DNA of 7,568 nt from Burkholderiales bacterium (GTDB lineage Bacteria; Pseudomonadota; Gammaproteobacteria; Burkholderiales; Burkholderiaceae_C). Within the stretch, counting starts at the first letter, position 1; the number at the start of each line of letters is the position of its first letter. The translations under genes were made by a program, and so were the position numbers. The stretch is taken from assembly GCA_947458895.1 (NCBI GenBank), contig CANHBY010000053.1, positions 1-7,568 on the forward strand, given 5' to 3'. This document shows positions 1-6,671 of the stretch, piece after piece. The notes beneath the pieces are model-generated. The model did not search any database, was not told the origin of the DNA, and saw only the letters and a list, made by a program, of their open reading frames with translations.

Positions 1-352
1 AGGGTTTGATTTCAAGGTTGACCGCCAGGTGGTTTTTGTCGCAAAACTTTGCAATATCCTCCAGGCTGGCAGGCGGTTCGCCGGCAAATTCGGCGTCCAG
101 CCAACCCCCAGCATCCAGGTGCGATATCTCTTGCCAAGCTCTGTCCTTGGCAGGGCCGACGGCATTGGTAGTGCGATCCAAATCGTCGTCGTGCAAGAGA
201 TAGAGAACCCCGTCTGCGCTGAGCTTGACATCGCACTCAAAGGCTCGAAATCCAAGCGAGGCACCAGTTCTGAATGCCGCCAAGGTGTTTTCTGGGGCGA
301 TTTTTCCAGCGCCACGGTGAGCCAACCAAAAGGGGTAGGGCCAAGGTTGCAT
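1..352 (-). CDS. ugpQ: Glycerophosphodiester phosphodiesterase, UgpQ type (N-terminal 117 residues; gene continues past left edge)
   Basis: The product hydrolyses glycerophosphodiesters, the deacylated phospholipid head groups, to sn-glycerol 3-phosphate and an alcohol. Reading the reverse complement from 352 gives 117 codons with no stop. The GDPD signature is plain: AHRG at residues 11-14 (catalytic His12, Arg13), PENT at 20-23, Glu39 and Asp41 as metal ligands in FECDVKLSADG, catalytic His54 in LLHDDDLDRTTN, and NLEIKP at 112-117 with Glu114 and Lys116. These are the residues that define the active site in the family. No signal peptide is seen, so it should be cytoplasmic like E. coli UgpQ (about 247 aa); just under half of the protein is present. 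The ATG at 352 is preceded by GCGGAG with an 8-nt gap, a good ribosome site; the frame stays open upstream but has no better start. The gene diverges from the dehydrogenase operon. Confidence 0.93.
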   Translation of the reverse strand, partial: MQPWPYPFWLAHRGAGKIAPENTLAAFRTGASLGFRAFECDVKLSADGVLYLLHDDDLDRTTNAVGPAKDRAWQEISHLDAGGWLDAEFAGEPPASLEDIAKFCDKNHLAVNLEIKP

Positions 353-468
353 TGATTGCTCCGCAAAATCAGTCAGTAGGCACGATTGTGGTCCTGGAAA
401 GACAGGATGAGTCGCCCTGAAGGCATGAGTGCCGCCCTCACCAGAGAGACCCCAACGAATCTGCGGAT

Positions 469-503
469 TGCGGTACGCCATGGGGCAGGGGTGGTGCGGT
501 ACG
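469..503. repeat. 9-bp direct repeat TGCGGTACG x2, possible operator
   Basis: TGCGGTACG occurs at 469-477 and again, perfectly, at 495-503, a 26-bp period. The copies are 43-77 bp upstream of the dehydrogenase start, and the second overlaps the possible -10 TACGAT. Two direct half-sites at this distance from a start codon suit a regulator binding site. No regulator is encoded in the window, so its identity is unknown. A chance 9-bp repeat in GC-rich DNA is possible. Confidence 0.4.
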
Positions 504-510
504 ATGCCCC
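482..510. repeat. Inverted repeat GGGGCA-N17-TGCCCC upstream of the dehydrogenase gene
   Basis: GGGGCA at 482-487 pairs perfectly with TGCCCC at 505-510 across a 17-nt loop. The second copy of the TGCGGTACG direct repeat lies almost wholly inside that loop. The element ends 35 nt before the ATG at 546. It could be an operator dyad or a hairpin in the 5' leader. A 6-bp stem with a long loop is weak support by itself. Confidence 0.3.
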
Positions 511-545
511 CTATAGCGCTGTGCGCTTCCCGCGGTTTTTCACCC

Positions 546-3500
546 ATGAATGCTCCTATCCCACTCGCCTACATCACTCAGCCTTCAGGCCATGCGGCAG
601 TTTCACGGCTGCGCGAAATACCCTACAACTACACGTCCTTCTCTGATCGCGAGATCGTGATTCGGCTGCTCGGCCCCAAAGCCTGGGAGCTGCTGAATCA
701 GCTACGGCAAGAACGACAAACCGGCCGCTCTGCACGCATGTTGTATGAGGTGCTCGGTGACATCTGGGTGGTCCAGAGAAACCCCTACCTCCAAGATGAT
801 TTGCTCGACAACCCTCGTCGGCGCAAGCTGCTCGTCGAGGCGCTGCATCACCGCCTCGGTGAGGTCGAGGGCCGAAGAAATCCACAAGCCGATCCGCAGC
901 GTGATGCGTGGGTGGGTGAGCTCCTCGTGGCGGCACGAAAAGCGGTGTCTGACTTCGCTGCGCATTTCGAGGTGCTTGCTGATCTGCGTCGCCGCGCCGT
1001 GCGCACCCTGGGCAAACACACTGCCAAAGACAACATCAAATTTGACGGCTTGAGCCGTGTGTCCCATGTGACGGATGCCACTGATTGGCGCGTTGAATTT
1101 CCCTTCGTGGTGCTGACACCCGATTCCGAAGCCGAAATGACACGCATGGTCAAAGCGTGTATCGAGCTCGGCATCACCATCATTCCCCGAGGGGGCGGCA
1201 CTGGCTACACCGGTGGCGCAGTTCCGCTCACGTGGCGCAGCGCGGTCATCAACACCGAAAAACTCGAGGCCATCACTGTTGTCGAGAAGGTGAAACTGCC
1301 CGGCGTTGAGCACGAAGTGCCCACCATCTGGACCGAGGCTGGCGTGGTCACGCAGCGCGTCTCTGACGCCGCCGAACTGGCCGGTTATGTGTTTGCCGTC
1401 GATCCCACATCCGCGGAAGCCAGCTGCATTGGCGGCAACATCGCCATGAATGCGGGTGGAAAAAAGGCGGTGTTATGGGGCACTGCGCTCGACAATCTGG
1501 CTTCTTGGCGCATGGTCACACCCGAGGCCAAATGGCTGGAGGTGGTTCGGCTCAACCACAACCTGGGCAAGATTCACGATGTCGAGATCGCAAGTTTCGA
1601 GCTGCGCTACTTTGACGCCAGCGGCGAAAAACTCGAGCGCACTGAGCGCCTGGATATCCCGGGCCGAACCTTCCGCAAAGAAGGTCTTGGCAAGGACGTC
1701 ACCGATAAGTTTCTCGCAGGCTTGCCTGGTATCCAAAAAGAGGGCTGTGATGGCCTGATCACCAGCGCGCGCTGGATCGTCCACAAAATGCCCGCGCACA
1801 CACGCACCGTGTGCCTGGAATTTTTTGGCAACGCCAAAGACGCCGTTCCCAGCATTGTTGAAATCAAAGATTTCATGTTTGCCCAGGCTAAGGCTGGGCA
1901 CGCCATTCTGGCCGGCCTGGAGCACCTGGATGACCGCTACCTTAAGGCTGTGGGTTACGCCACCAAGAGCAAGCGCGGCGGTGCAGGCGTGCCCAAGATG
2001 GTGCTGTTCGGTGACATCGCCGGTGACAACGCCGACGATGTGGCTCGCGCTGCCAGCGAAGTGGTTCGTATTGCGAACAGCCGTGGTGGTGAAGGTTTTG
2101 TGGCCATCAGCCCCGAAGCCCGAAAAAAGTTTTGGCTTGACCGCAAACGCACGGCGGCCATCAGCAAGCACACCAACGCCTTCAAGGTGAACGAAGACGT
2201 GGTGATTCCCCTGCCTCGCATGGGCGAATACACCGAGGGCATTGAGCACATCAACATCGAGCTGAGCTTGCGCAACAAGCTGGCCATGCTCGATGGCCTC
2301 GAAGAATTCCTTTCCCAAGGCAATTTGCCTTTGGGCAAAAGCGGCGAGGCAGATGAGATTGCGGCGGCAGAGCTGTTGGCCGATAGCGTTCAAACTGCCA
2401 TGAGCGTGTTGTCTGAGGCTCGCGCTTTGTGGCAATACTGGCTGACCCACCTGGACACCCCGGCCGCAGAACGCCCTGCTTGCGAAAAGTCCGGGGCATT
2501 GATGTCCACGGAGTCCACGGATAGTTCGCGAAGCCTCTTTGAGCAGTTGCAAGACCACAGCCTGCGCGCCTCCTGGAAGACCCAGGTTCGCACTCGTCTG
2601 CAAGCTATTTTTTCAGGCGCGGCGCTCAAGCCCATCATGGATCAGTGCGAGAAGATCCACAAAGATGTGCTGCGAAGCAGGGTCTGGGTGGCTCTGCACA
2701 TGCATGCGGGTGACGGCAACGTTCACACCAACATTCCGGTCAATTCAGACAACTACGCCATGCTGCAAACCGCCCACGAGGCGGTCGCCCGGATCATGAA
2801 GCTGGCTCGCAGCCTCGACGGCGTGGTCTCTGGCGAACATGGCATTGGTATTACGAAGCTTGAATTTCTGACTGACCAGGAAATTGCAGAATTCACCGCC
2901 TACAAGCAGCGTATTGACCCCCAAGGCCGCTTCAACAAGGGCAAGCTGCTGCGCGATCCTGAATTCGATGGCCAGATCATTAAGGCCGACCTGACCAACG
3001 CCTACACGCCAAGCTTTGGCCTCATGGGACATGAGTCCCTGATCATGCAGCAAAGCGACATTGGCGCCATTGCTGACTCAGTCAAAGACTGCCTGCGCTG
3101 CGGCAAATGCAAACCTGTGTGCGCAACCCATGTGCCGCGAGCCAACCTGCTTTACAGCCCGCGCAACAAAATTTTGGCCACCTCGTTGCTGGTCGAAGCC
3201 TTCTTGTATGAAGAGCAAACCCGGCGTGGCGTGAGCATCAAGCACTGGGAAGAATTTGAAGATGTGGCCGATCACTGCACGGTCTGCCATAAATGCCTAG
3301 CGCCCTGCCCAGTCGACATCGACTTTGGCGAAGTGTCGATGAACATGCGCAACCTCTTGCGAAAAATGGGCAAGAAGAGCTTCCGTCCCGCCGCTGCCTT
3401 GCAGTCCGTGTATATCGGCATCAACAGCCCCCTTGCCGTCAATGTGGGTCGAACCCTGATGGATGTGGGCTTCAAGGCCCAGCGGCTGGCGCACGATACA

Positions 3501-4505
3501 TTGAAGGTGTTTGCCCGCAACCAAACCAGTGCTCCACCAGCATCGGTGGGGCCCGCGCCGATCAAAGAGCAGGTCATCCACTTCATTAACAAAAAAATGC
3601 CGGGTGGTTTGCCGAAAAAGAGCGCACGAGCCTTGCTCGACATCGAAGATAAAAACTACGTCCCGATCATCCGCAACCCCGAGGCCACCAACTCCGAAAC
3701 CGAGGCTGTTTTCTACTTCCCAGGCTGCGGCTCAGAGCGCTTGTTCTCCAAGGTTGGCTTGGCCACACAGGCCATGTTGTGGCACGCCGGTGTTCAAACT
3801 GTTCTGCCTCCAGGCTACCTCTGCTGCGGCTACCCGCAACGCGGCAGCGGCGAGTTCGACAAAGCCGACAAGATCATCACAGACAACCGGGTGCTTTTCC
3901 ACCGCGTGGCAAACACCCTCAACTACCTCGACATCAAGACCGTGGTGGTGAGCTGTGGAACCTGTTTTGATCAGCTTCAGAGCTACCAGTTCGACAAAAT
4001 ATTCCCCGGGAGCCGAATCCTCGACATCCACGAATATCTCCTCGAAAAGGGCATCACCCTGAGCGGTACGGCGGCTGACGGCTACCTCTACCACGATCCT
4101 TGCCACAGCCCCATGAAGCAGCAAGAGCCCATGAAGACTGTCAAGGGCTTGATGGGTGACAAAGTGCTGGAGAGCAAACGCTGTTGTGGCGAGAGTGGCG
4201 GGCTAGCCTTATCACGCCCCGATATCTCTACGCAAATCCGATTCCGCAAAGAAGAGGAAATCCTTAAGGGCGAGGCGGCCTTGCGGCAGATGGGCTCGGT
4301 TGAGCCCCAGCAAAACGTCAAAATCCTGACCTCTTGCCCAAGCTGCCTGATGGGTCTGGGTCGCTACCAAGACGACCTTAAATCCGGCCTGCTGGAAGCT
4401 GACTACATCGTCGTCGAGTTGGCCAACAAAATTCTGGGCGCTGATTGGATGCCTGAGTACGTCAGCAAAGCCAACTCAGGTGGTATCGAGCGGGTGCTGG
4501 TGTGA
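546..4505 (+). CDS. DUF3683-containing FAD-linked oxidase / Fe-S oxidoreductase (fused GlcD-GlcF-like D-2-hydroxyacid dehydrogenase)
   Basis: A 1319-residue protein predicted to oxidise a D-2-hydroxyacid on FAD and send electrons through Fe-S centres to a membrane acceptor. The DUF3683 head begins with [16 protein letters not shown] at 22-37. The FAD-binding type 4 domain starts near 180, with [11 protein letters not shown] at 214-224 and [13 protein letters not shown] at 286-298. The FAD-oxidase C-terminal domain carries [10 protein letters not shown] at 718-727 and GEHGIG at 763-768. Two 4Fe-4S motifs follow: Cys849/852/855/859 and Cys911/914/917/921. Two CCG domains carry Cys1061, 1093-1094, 1137 and 1140, then Cys1186, 1213-1214, 1264 and 1267. 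All expected cysteines are present. E. coli separates these activities as GlcD and GlcF, and YdiJ fuses them without DUF3683. The frame is open from an ATG at 429, but the 39 extra residues are unlike coding sequence and the family N-terminus matches ATG 546, although that start has no clear Shine-Dalgarno. The substrate cannot be read from sequence. Confidence 0.9.
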   Translation: MNAPIPLAYITQPSGHAAVSRLREIPYNYTSFSDREIVIRLLGPKAWELLNQLRQERQTGRSARMLYEVLGDIWVVQRNPYLQDDLLDNPRRRKLLVEALHHRLGEVEGRRNPQADPQRDAWVGELLVAARKAVSDFAAHFEVLADLRRRAVRTLGKHTAKDNIKFDGLSRVSHVTDATDWRVEFPFVVLTPDSEAEMTRMVKACIELGITIIPRGGGTGYTGGAVPLTWRSAVINTEKLEAITVVEKVKLPGVEHEVPTIWTEAGVVTQRVSDAAELAGYVFAVDPTSAEASCIGGNIAMNAGGKKAVLWGTALDNLASWRMVTPEAKWLEVVRLNHNLGKIHDVEIASFELRYFDASGEKLERTERLDIPGRTFRKEGLGKDVTDKFLAGLPGIQKEGCDGLITSARWIVHKMPAHTRTVCLEFFGNAKDAVPSIVEIKDFMFAQAKAGHAILAGLEHLDDRYLKAVGYATKSKRGGAGVPKMVLFGDIAGDNADDVARAASEVVRIANSRGGEGFVAISPEARKKFWLDRKRTAAISKHTNAFKVNEDVVIPLPRMGEYTEGIEHINIELSLRNKLAMLDGLEEFLSQGNLPLGKSGEADEIAAAELLADSVQTAMSVLSEARALWQYWLTHLDTPAAERPACEKSGALMSTESTDSSRSLFEQLQDHSLRASWKTQVRTRLQAIFSGAALKPIMDQCEKIHKDVLRSRVWVALHMHAGDGNVHTNIPVNSDNYAMLQTAHEAVARIMKLARSLDGVVSGEHGIGITKLEFLTDQEIAEFTAYKQRIDPQGRFNKGKLLRDPEFDGQIIKADLTNAYTPSFGLMGHESLIMQQSDIGAIADSVKDCLRCGKCKPVCATHVPRANLLYSPRNKILATSLLVEAFLYEEQTRRGVSIKHWEEFEDVADHCTVCHKCLAPCPVDIDFGEVSMNMRNLLRKMGKKSFRPAAALQSVYIGINSPLAVNVGRTLMDVGFKAQRLAHDTLKVFARNQTSAPPASVGPAPIKEQVIHFINKKMPGGLPKKSARALLDIEDKNYVPIIRNPEATNSETEAVFYFPGCGSERLFSKVGLATQAMLWHAGVQTVLPPGYLCCGYPQRGSGEFDKADKIITDNRVLFHRVANTLNYLDIKTVVVSCGTCFDQLQSYQFDKIFPGSRILDIHEYLLEKGITLSGTAADGYLYHDPCHSPMKQQEPMKTVKGLMGDKVLESKRCCGESGGLALSRPDISTQIRFRKEEEILKGEAALRQMGSVEPQQNVKILTSCPSCLMGLGRYQDDLKSGLLEADYIVVELANKILGADWMPEYVSKANSGGIERVLV

Positions 4506-4969
4506 TTCAATGTGGGAGCAGCGACGCCTGTGATCTGTGCCAACAAGACGGTGGGCTACTGATCACCCAGGGGTCACGCTGGCGACTGATTCGGGCGCTC
4601 GACGAAAATTTTCCGGCCTTTTATCGGGTCGTTTGGTCGGCTCATGTGGCCGAATTTTCTGAGCTCATACCGCAAGACCAGGTGACTTTGATGCAGGTCG
4701 TGTCCATGGTCGAGCGCGAGCTAAGGCGCGCGCTGAATCCCACCAAGATGAACTTGGCCTCTCTGGGCAATGTGGTGCCCCATTTGCATTGGCATGTGGT
4801 GGCGCGCTTCGATTGGGACACCCATTTCCCCAACCCCATCTGGGGTGCCGCTCAGCGCAGCTCCTGCGTAGAGAGGCTTGCCCAGATTAAAGCAGCACTG
4901 CCAGCGCTGGATCAAACCCTGGCAAGAGCCTGTGCTGACGCCGGTATACCGTCCAACGGCCTATTTTAA
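4502..4969 (+). CDS. HIT family protein (histidine-triad nucleotide-binding hydrolase-like)
   Basis: A 155-residue protein of the HIT superfamily, whose members hydrolyse or transfer nucleotide phosphoramidates and dinucleoside polyphosphates. The triad HLHWHVV at 94-100 supplies His94, His96 and His98; His98 sits in the position of the nucleophile. Upstream are [10 protein letters not shown] (84-93), the strand-helix approach to the active site, and [16 protein letters not shown] (37-52), which I recall as typical of the betaproteobacterial subgroup. A CxxC at Cys10-Cys13 (CDLC) could take part in metal binding, but the second half of such a site is not obvious. The start is GTG at 4502, which overlaps the upstream stop as GTGA, implying translational coupling. 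Length and composition are normal. No signal peptide or membrane segment is seen, so it is cytoplasmic. The natural substrate is unknown. Confidence 0.9.
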   Translation: MIQCGSSDACDLCQQDGGLLITQGSRWRLIRALDENFPAFYRVVWSAHVAEFSELIPQDQVTLMQVVSMVERELRRALNPTKMNLASLGNVVPHLHWHVVARFDWDTHFPNPIWGAAQRSSCVERLAQIKAALPALDQTLARACADAGIPSNGLF

Positions 4970-4977
4970 GTTTAATC

Positions 4978-5349
4978 ATGACCAACGTTCATCGGCCGGT
5001 GTCTATCACTGCGCACCAACAGTCCCGTGAGCTCGAGCTGCATTTTGAAGATGGCTTGATTTATCGCATTTCGTTCGAACTCATGCGCGTTTACTCTCCG
5101 TCAGCGGAGGTCAGAGGCCACGGTGTTGGCCAAGAAGTTTTGCAGTCTGGCAAACGCGGTGTCGATTTGCTCAATTTGGAGTCTGTTGGGCACTACGCAA
5201 TTAAGCCAATTTTCTCAGACGGTCACGACTCGGGCATTTACTCTTGGGACTACCTTTACTTCCTTGGCTCTCAGCAAGAACAGCTTTGGCAACAATACGA
5301 AGCGCGCTTGGCCGCGGCCGGCTTAAGCCGAAACCCCATCGCTACCTGA
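4978..5349 (+). CDS. DUF971 (GBBH-like N-terminal domain) small protein
   Basis: A 123-residue protein made almost entirely of one DUF971 domain, the fold also found at the N-terminus of gamma-butyrobetaine dioxygenases and at the C-terminus of the plant Fe-S scaffold HCF101. Recognisable landmarks are LELHFEDGLIYRISFELMR (19-37), YSPSAEVRGHG (39-49) and GIYSWDYLYFLG (86-97). There is no oxygenase domain, so it is not a dioxygenase itself. It starts 8 nt after the HIT gene, with only a weak TAAG as ribosome site, and is followed by ubiE after 41 nt. Pairing with ubiE is, from memory, common in betaproteobacteria. A role in iron-sulfur or quinone metabolism is an inference from family and context only; the biochemical function is unknown. 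Confidence 0.88.
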   Translation: MTNVHRPVSITAHQQSRELELHFEDGLIYRISFELMRVYSPSAEVRGHGVGQEVLQSGKRGVDLLNLESVGHYAIKPIFSDGHDSGIYSWDYLYFLGSQQEQLWQQYEARLAAAGLSRNPIAT

Positions 5350-5390
5350 GCACACCTCCCGCCCGACATTTCACAAACCTGTGAAGCCTC

Positions 5391-6122
5391 ATGAACACCA
5401 CACACTTTGGCTACGAGACCGTTGACGAACACCTGAAATCGCAGCGCGTCCGCGGCGTTTTCAACTCTGTGGCGAGCCGCTATGACCTCATGAATGACCT
5501 CATGTCTGCGGGCATGCATCGTTTGTGGAAGTCTTATGCCGTGACGGTCGCCAGGCTTCAACCCGGCCAGCAGGTTCTGGATATCGCCGGGGGGACCGGC
5601 GATTTAGCCCAGGCGTTTGCCAAGAAGGTCGGTACGACGGGTCGGGTCGTACACACTGACATCAATGAGGCCATGCTTCGCCAAGGCCGCCAACGCTTGT
5701 CCGACGAAGGCGTTTTGCTACCTACAGCCCTTTGCGACGCCGAAGCACTGCCCTTTGGGTCAGACACCTTTGACCTGGTCAGCGTGGCCTTCGGCCTGCG
5801 CAACATGACCCATAAAGAGCATGCCCTGGCCGAAATGAACAGGGTGCTTCGCCCTGGCGGCCGCCTGCTGGTATTGGAGTTTTCCAAAGTGGCGGCCCCG
5901 CTGCAAAAGCCCTACGACTGGTATTCCTTCAAGGTTTTGCCTGCGCTGGGCAAGTTGGTGGCAGGAGATGCCGAAAGCTATCGGTATCTGGCCGAGTCCA
6001 TCCGGATGCACCCCGATCAAACCACCCTCAAGCACATGATGAAGGCCGCAGGTTTCGGGCATGTTGACGTGCACAACCTGAGCGCTGGTGTCGTGGCATT
6101 GCATGTGGGCGTGAAATGCTGA
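5391..6122 (+). CDS. ubiE: UbiE, 2-polyprenyl-6-methoxy-1,4-benzoquinol C-methyltransferase (also demethylmenaquinone methyltransferase)
   Basis: This enzyme performs the S-adenosylmethionine-dependent C-methylation in ubiquinone synthesis, and the last step of menaquinone synthesis where that is made. At 243 residues it matches the family (E. coli UbiE 251). UbiE signature 1 is [17 protein letters not shown] at 31-47. The SAM-binding motif I is [12 protein letters not shown] at 62-73, with the acidic residue after strand 2 at Asp90. GLRN is at 135-138, and signature 2 [15 protein letters not shown] is at 151-165. The C-terminal [12 protein letters not shown] is also typical. The ATG at 5391 has only a short GAAG 4 nt away, but the N-terminus THFGYETV aligns with the family. 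It is last in the plus-strand run that starts at 546. In many relatives, Tim44-like, ubiJ and ubiB genes follow; here none does. Confidence 0.97.
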   Translation: MNTTHFGYETVDEHLKSQRVRGVFNSVASRYDLMNDLMSAGMHRLWKSYAVTVARLQPGQQVLDIAGGTGDLAQAFAKKVGTTGRVVHTDINEAMLRQGRQRLSDEGVLLPTALCDAEALPFGSDTFDLVSVAFGLRNMTHKEHALAEMNRVLRPGGRLLVLEFSKVAAPLQKPYDWYSFKVLPALGKLVAGDAESYRYLAESIRMHPDQTTLKHMMKAAGFGHVDVHNLSAGVVALHVGVKC

Positions 6123-6143
6123 GGCATACCGACCTGTAAGCCT

Positions 6144-6166
6144 GTGCCCCCCATTTGAGGGAGCAC
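6144..6166 (+). terminator. Imperfect hairpin after ubiE, weak terminator candidate
   Basis: GTGC (6144-6147) and CCC (6149-6151) pair with GGG (6159-6161) and GCAC (6163-6166) around a 7-nt loop, with one C-A mismatch. It begins 21 nt after the ubiE stop, where an operon terminator would be expected. It has no following T-run (TCTGTG follows), so it is not a canonical intrinsic terminator. It may instead protect the mRNA 3' end or mark a Rho-dependent stop. Confidence 0.25.
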
Positions 6167-6279
6167 TCTGTGAGCGGCATCTCCATTACACTCGGATGGG
6201 CTGCGGCATATGCATAAAAAACAATAATCCAAGTCACGATCCTGGCTTTGACGCAATCCACCCCGGAGACGGTTTCTTT

Positions 6280-6493
6280 ATGGCTCCTGCCTGCCCTCAA
6301 TGCATCGCTCCATTTCGGCCAGCCCTCATGGCGCTCGGGTGCGGCCTGCTTTTGGTGGCCTGCGGTGATGGTGCCGGAGGGAAGGCGGCGTTCCAGACGG
6401 CCTTTGCTACTTCTCAGTTCTGAAATCAAACTAGTTGAAGAGGCCCAGGCCCGCAATGCGATTGCCATTTTCTTTTTAATGAGCACAAAATAA
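6280..6493 (+). pseudogene. Probable remnant of an epsD-type peptidyl-prolyl isomerase lipoprotein
   Basis: ATG 6280, with GGAG 11 nt upstream, opens a 47-codon frame ending at TGA 6421-6423. It encodes a lipoprotein leader: Arg13, a hydrophobic stretch at 15-27, lipobox LVAC at 25-28, then GDGAGGKAA. EpsD-family isomerases encoded just ahead of epsE typically begin this way. In the +1 frame, from about 6419 to the TAA at 6491-6493, the peptide KLVEEAQARNAIAIFF resembles, from memory, the short segment EpsD proteins carry near their C-terminus. Together these suggest an epsD gene reduced by a large internal deletion and frameshift; EpsD proteins are usually about 300 residues. Parvulin-type PPIase sequence is absent. 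Alternatively the first frame is a genuine tiny lipoprotein, which would need conservation to support it. The location immediately before epsE is the main reason for the epsD reading. Confidence 0.5.
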
Positions 6494-6528
6494 GATCATT
6501 GCGAATAACATAAGCGAATTAAGATCAT
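6491..6528. repeat. Interleaved short direct repeats TAAGATCAT x2 and GCGAAT x2
   Basis: TAAGATCAT is found at 6491-6499 and 6520-6528, a 29-bp period. GCGAAT is found between them at 6501-6506 and 6514-6519. The nested order and AT-rich setting, about 145-180 bp upstream of epsE, suit an activator or repressor binding array. They may also be a deletion scar, since they abut the end of the broken epsD-like fragment. Confidence 0.4.
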
Positions 6529-6618
6529 CTGCAAAGATTGACTATATCGGTGATTTTCGGGGGAAAAAAGAGTTGAAAAATGCCACCAACTGAAGATGTT
6601 GAACCTCTGCAAAACCCA

Positions 6619-6648
6619 TTGCGATAAGATATTTTTTGAAGGTATTAA
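6619..6648 (+). promoter_or_regulatory. Candidate sigma-70-like promoter for epsE
   Basis: TTGCGA at 6619-6624 and TATTAA at 6643-6648 are separated by 18 bp, each matching four of six consensus bases. Transcription would begin near 6655, leaving a leader of under 20 nt that still contains the AAAGGG ribosome site. I found no sigma-54 -24/-12 pair with GG and GC at the right spacing in the intergenic region. The AT-rich context makes chance matches likely. Confidence 0.25.
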
Positions 6649-6671
6649 ATTGATTCTTAAAGGGTAATAAT

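Larger units (their letters stand above)
353..545. promoter_or_regulatory. Divergent intergenic region between ugpQ and the dehydrogenase gene
   Basis: These 193 bp must hold the start signals for both outward-facing genes. Reading frames that cross it give low-complexity, unconserved-looking peptides, so I treat it as non-coding. I see no convincing -35/-10 pair on either strand. TACGAT at 500-505 could be a -10 for the rightward gene, but nothing resembling a -35 lies 16-18 bp upstream of it. The region does carry a 9-bp direct repeat and an inverted repeat, annotated separately, which are the best operator candidates. Confidence 0.5.
6424..6671. other. AT-rich intergenic stretch ahead of epsE
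   Basis: Composition drops sharply in GC here compared with the ubiE side, and the shift carries into the first codons of epsE. Apart from the tail of the epsD-like fragment (to 6493), I find no reading frame with coding character. The stretch holds two short repeat pairs near 6491-6528, a possible promoter near 6619-6648 and the epsE ribosome site AAAGGG at 6659-6664. AT-rich leaders of this kind often precede regulated EPS operons, but may equally mark a recombination junction. Confidence 0.6.

Noticed and set aside
392..407. Hairpin TCCTG-N6-CAGGA in the divergent region
   Set aside because: A 5-bp stem of this kind is expected by chance, and it has no clear link to either start codon.
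1473..2603. Long minus-strand open frame of 376 codons inside the dehydrogenase gene
   Set aside because: It is antisense to a region with clear FAD-oxidase motifs. Its translation shows no recognisable domain and reflects the codon bias of the opposite strand.
6554..6567. Small hairpin TTTTC-GGGG-GAAAA
   Set aside because: The stem is five base pairs, mostly A-T, and has no T-run on either strand in the right place. It is too weak to call a terminator.
6580..6627. Fifteen-codon frame MPPTEDVEPLQNPLR before epsE, a possible leader peptide
   Set aside because: An AAGAG 7 nt upstream makes it translatable, but it shows no run of regulatory codons and no attenuator-type hairpin, and the likeliest epsE promoter lies downstream of its start.
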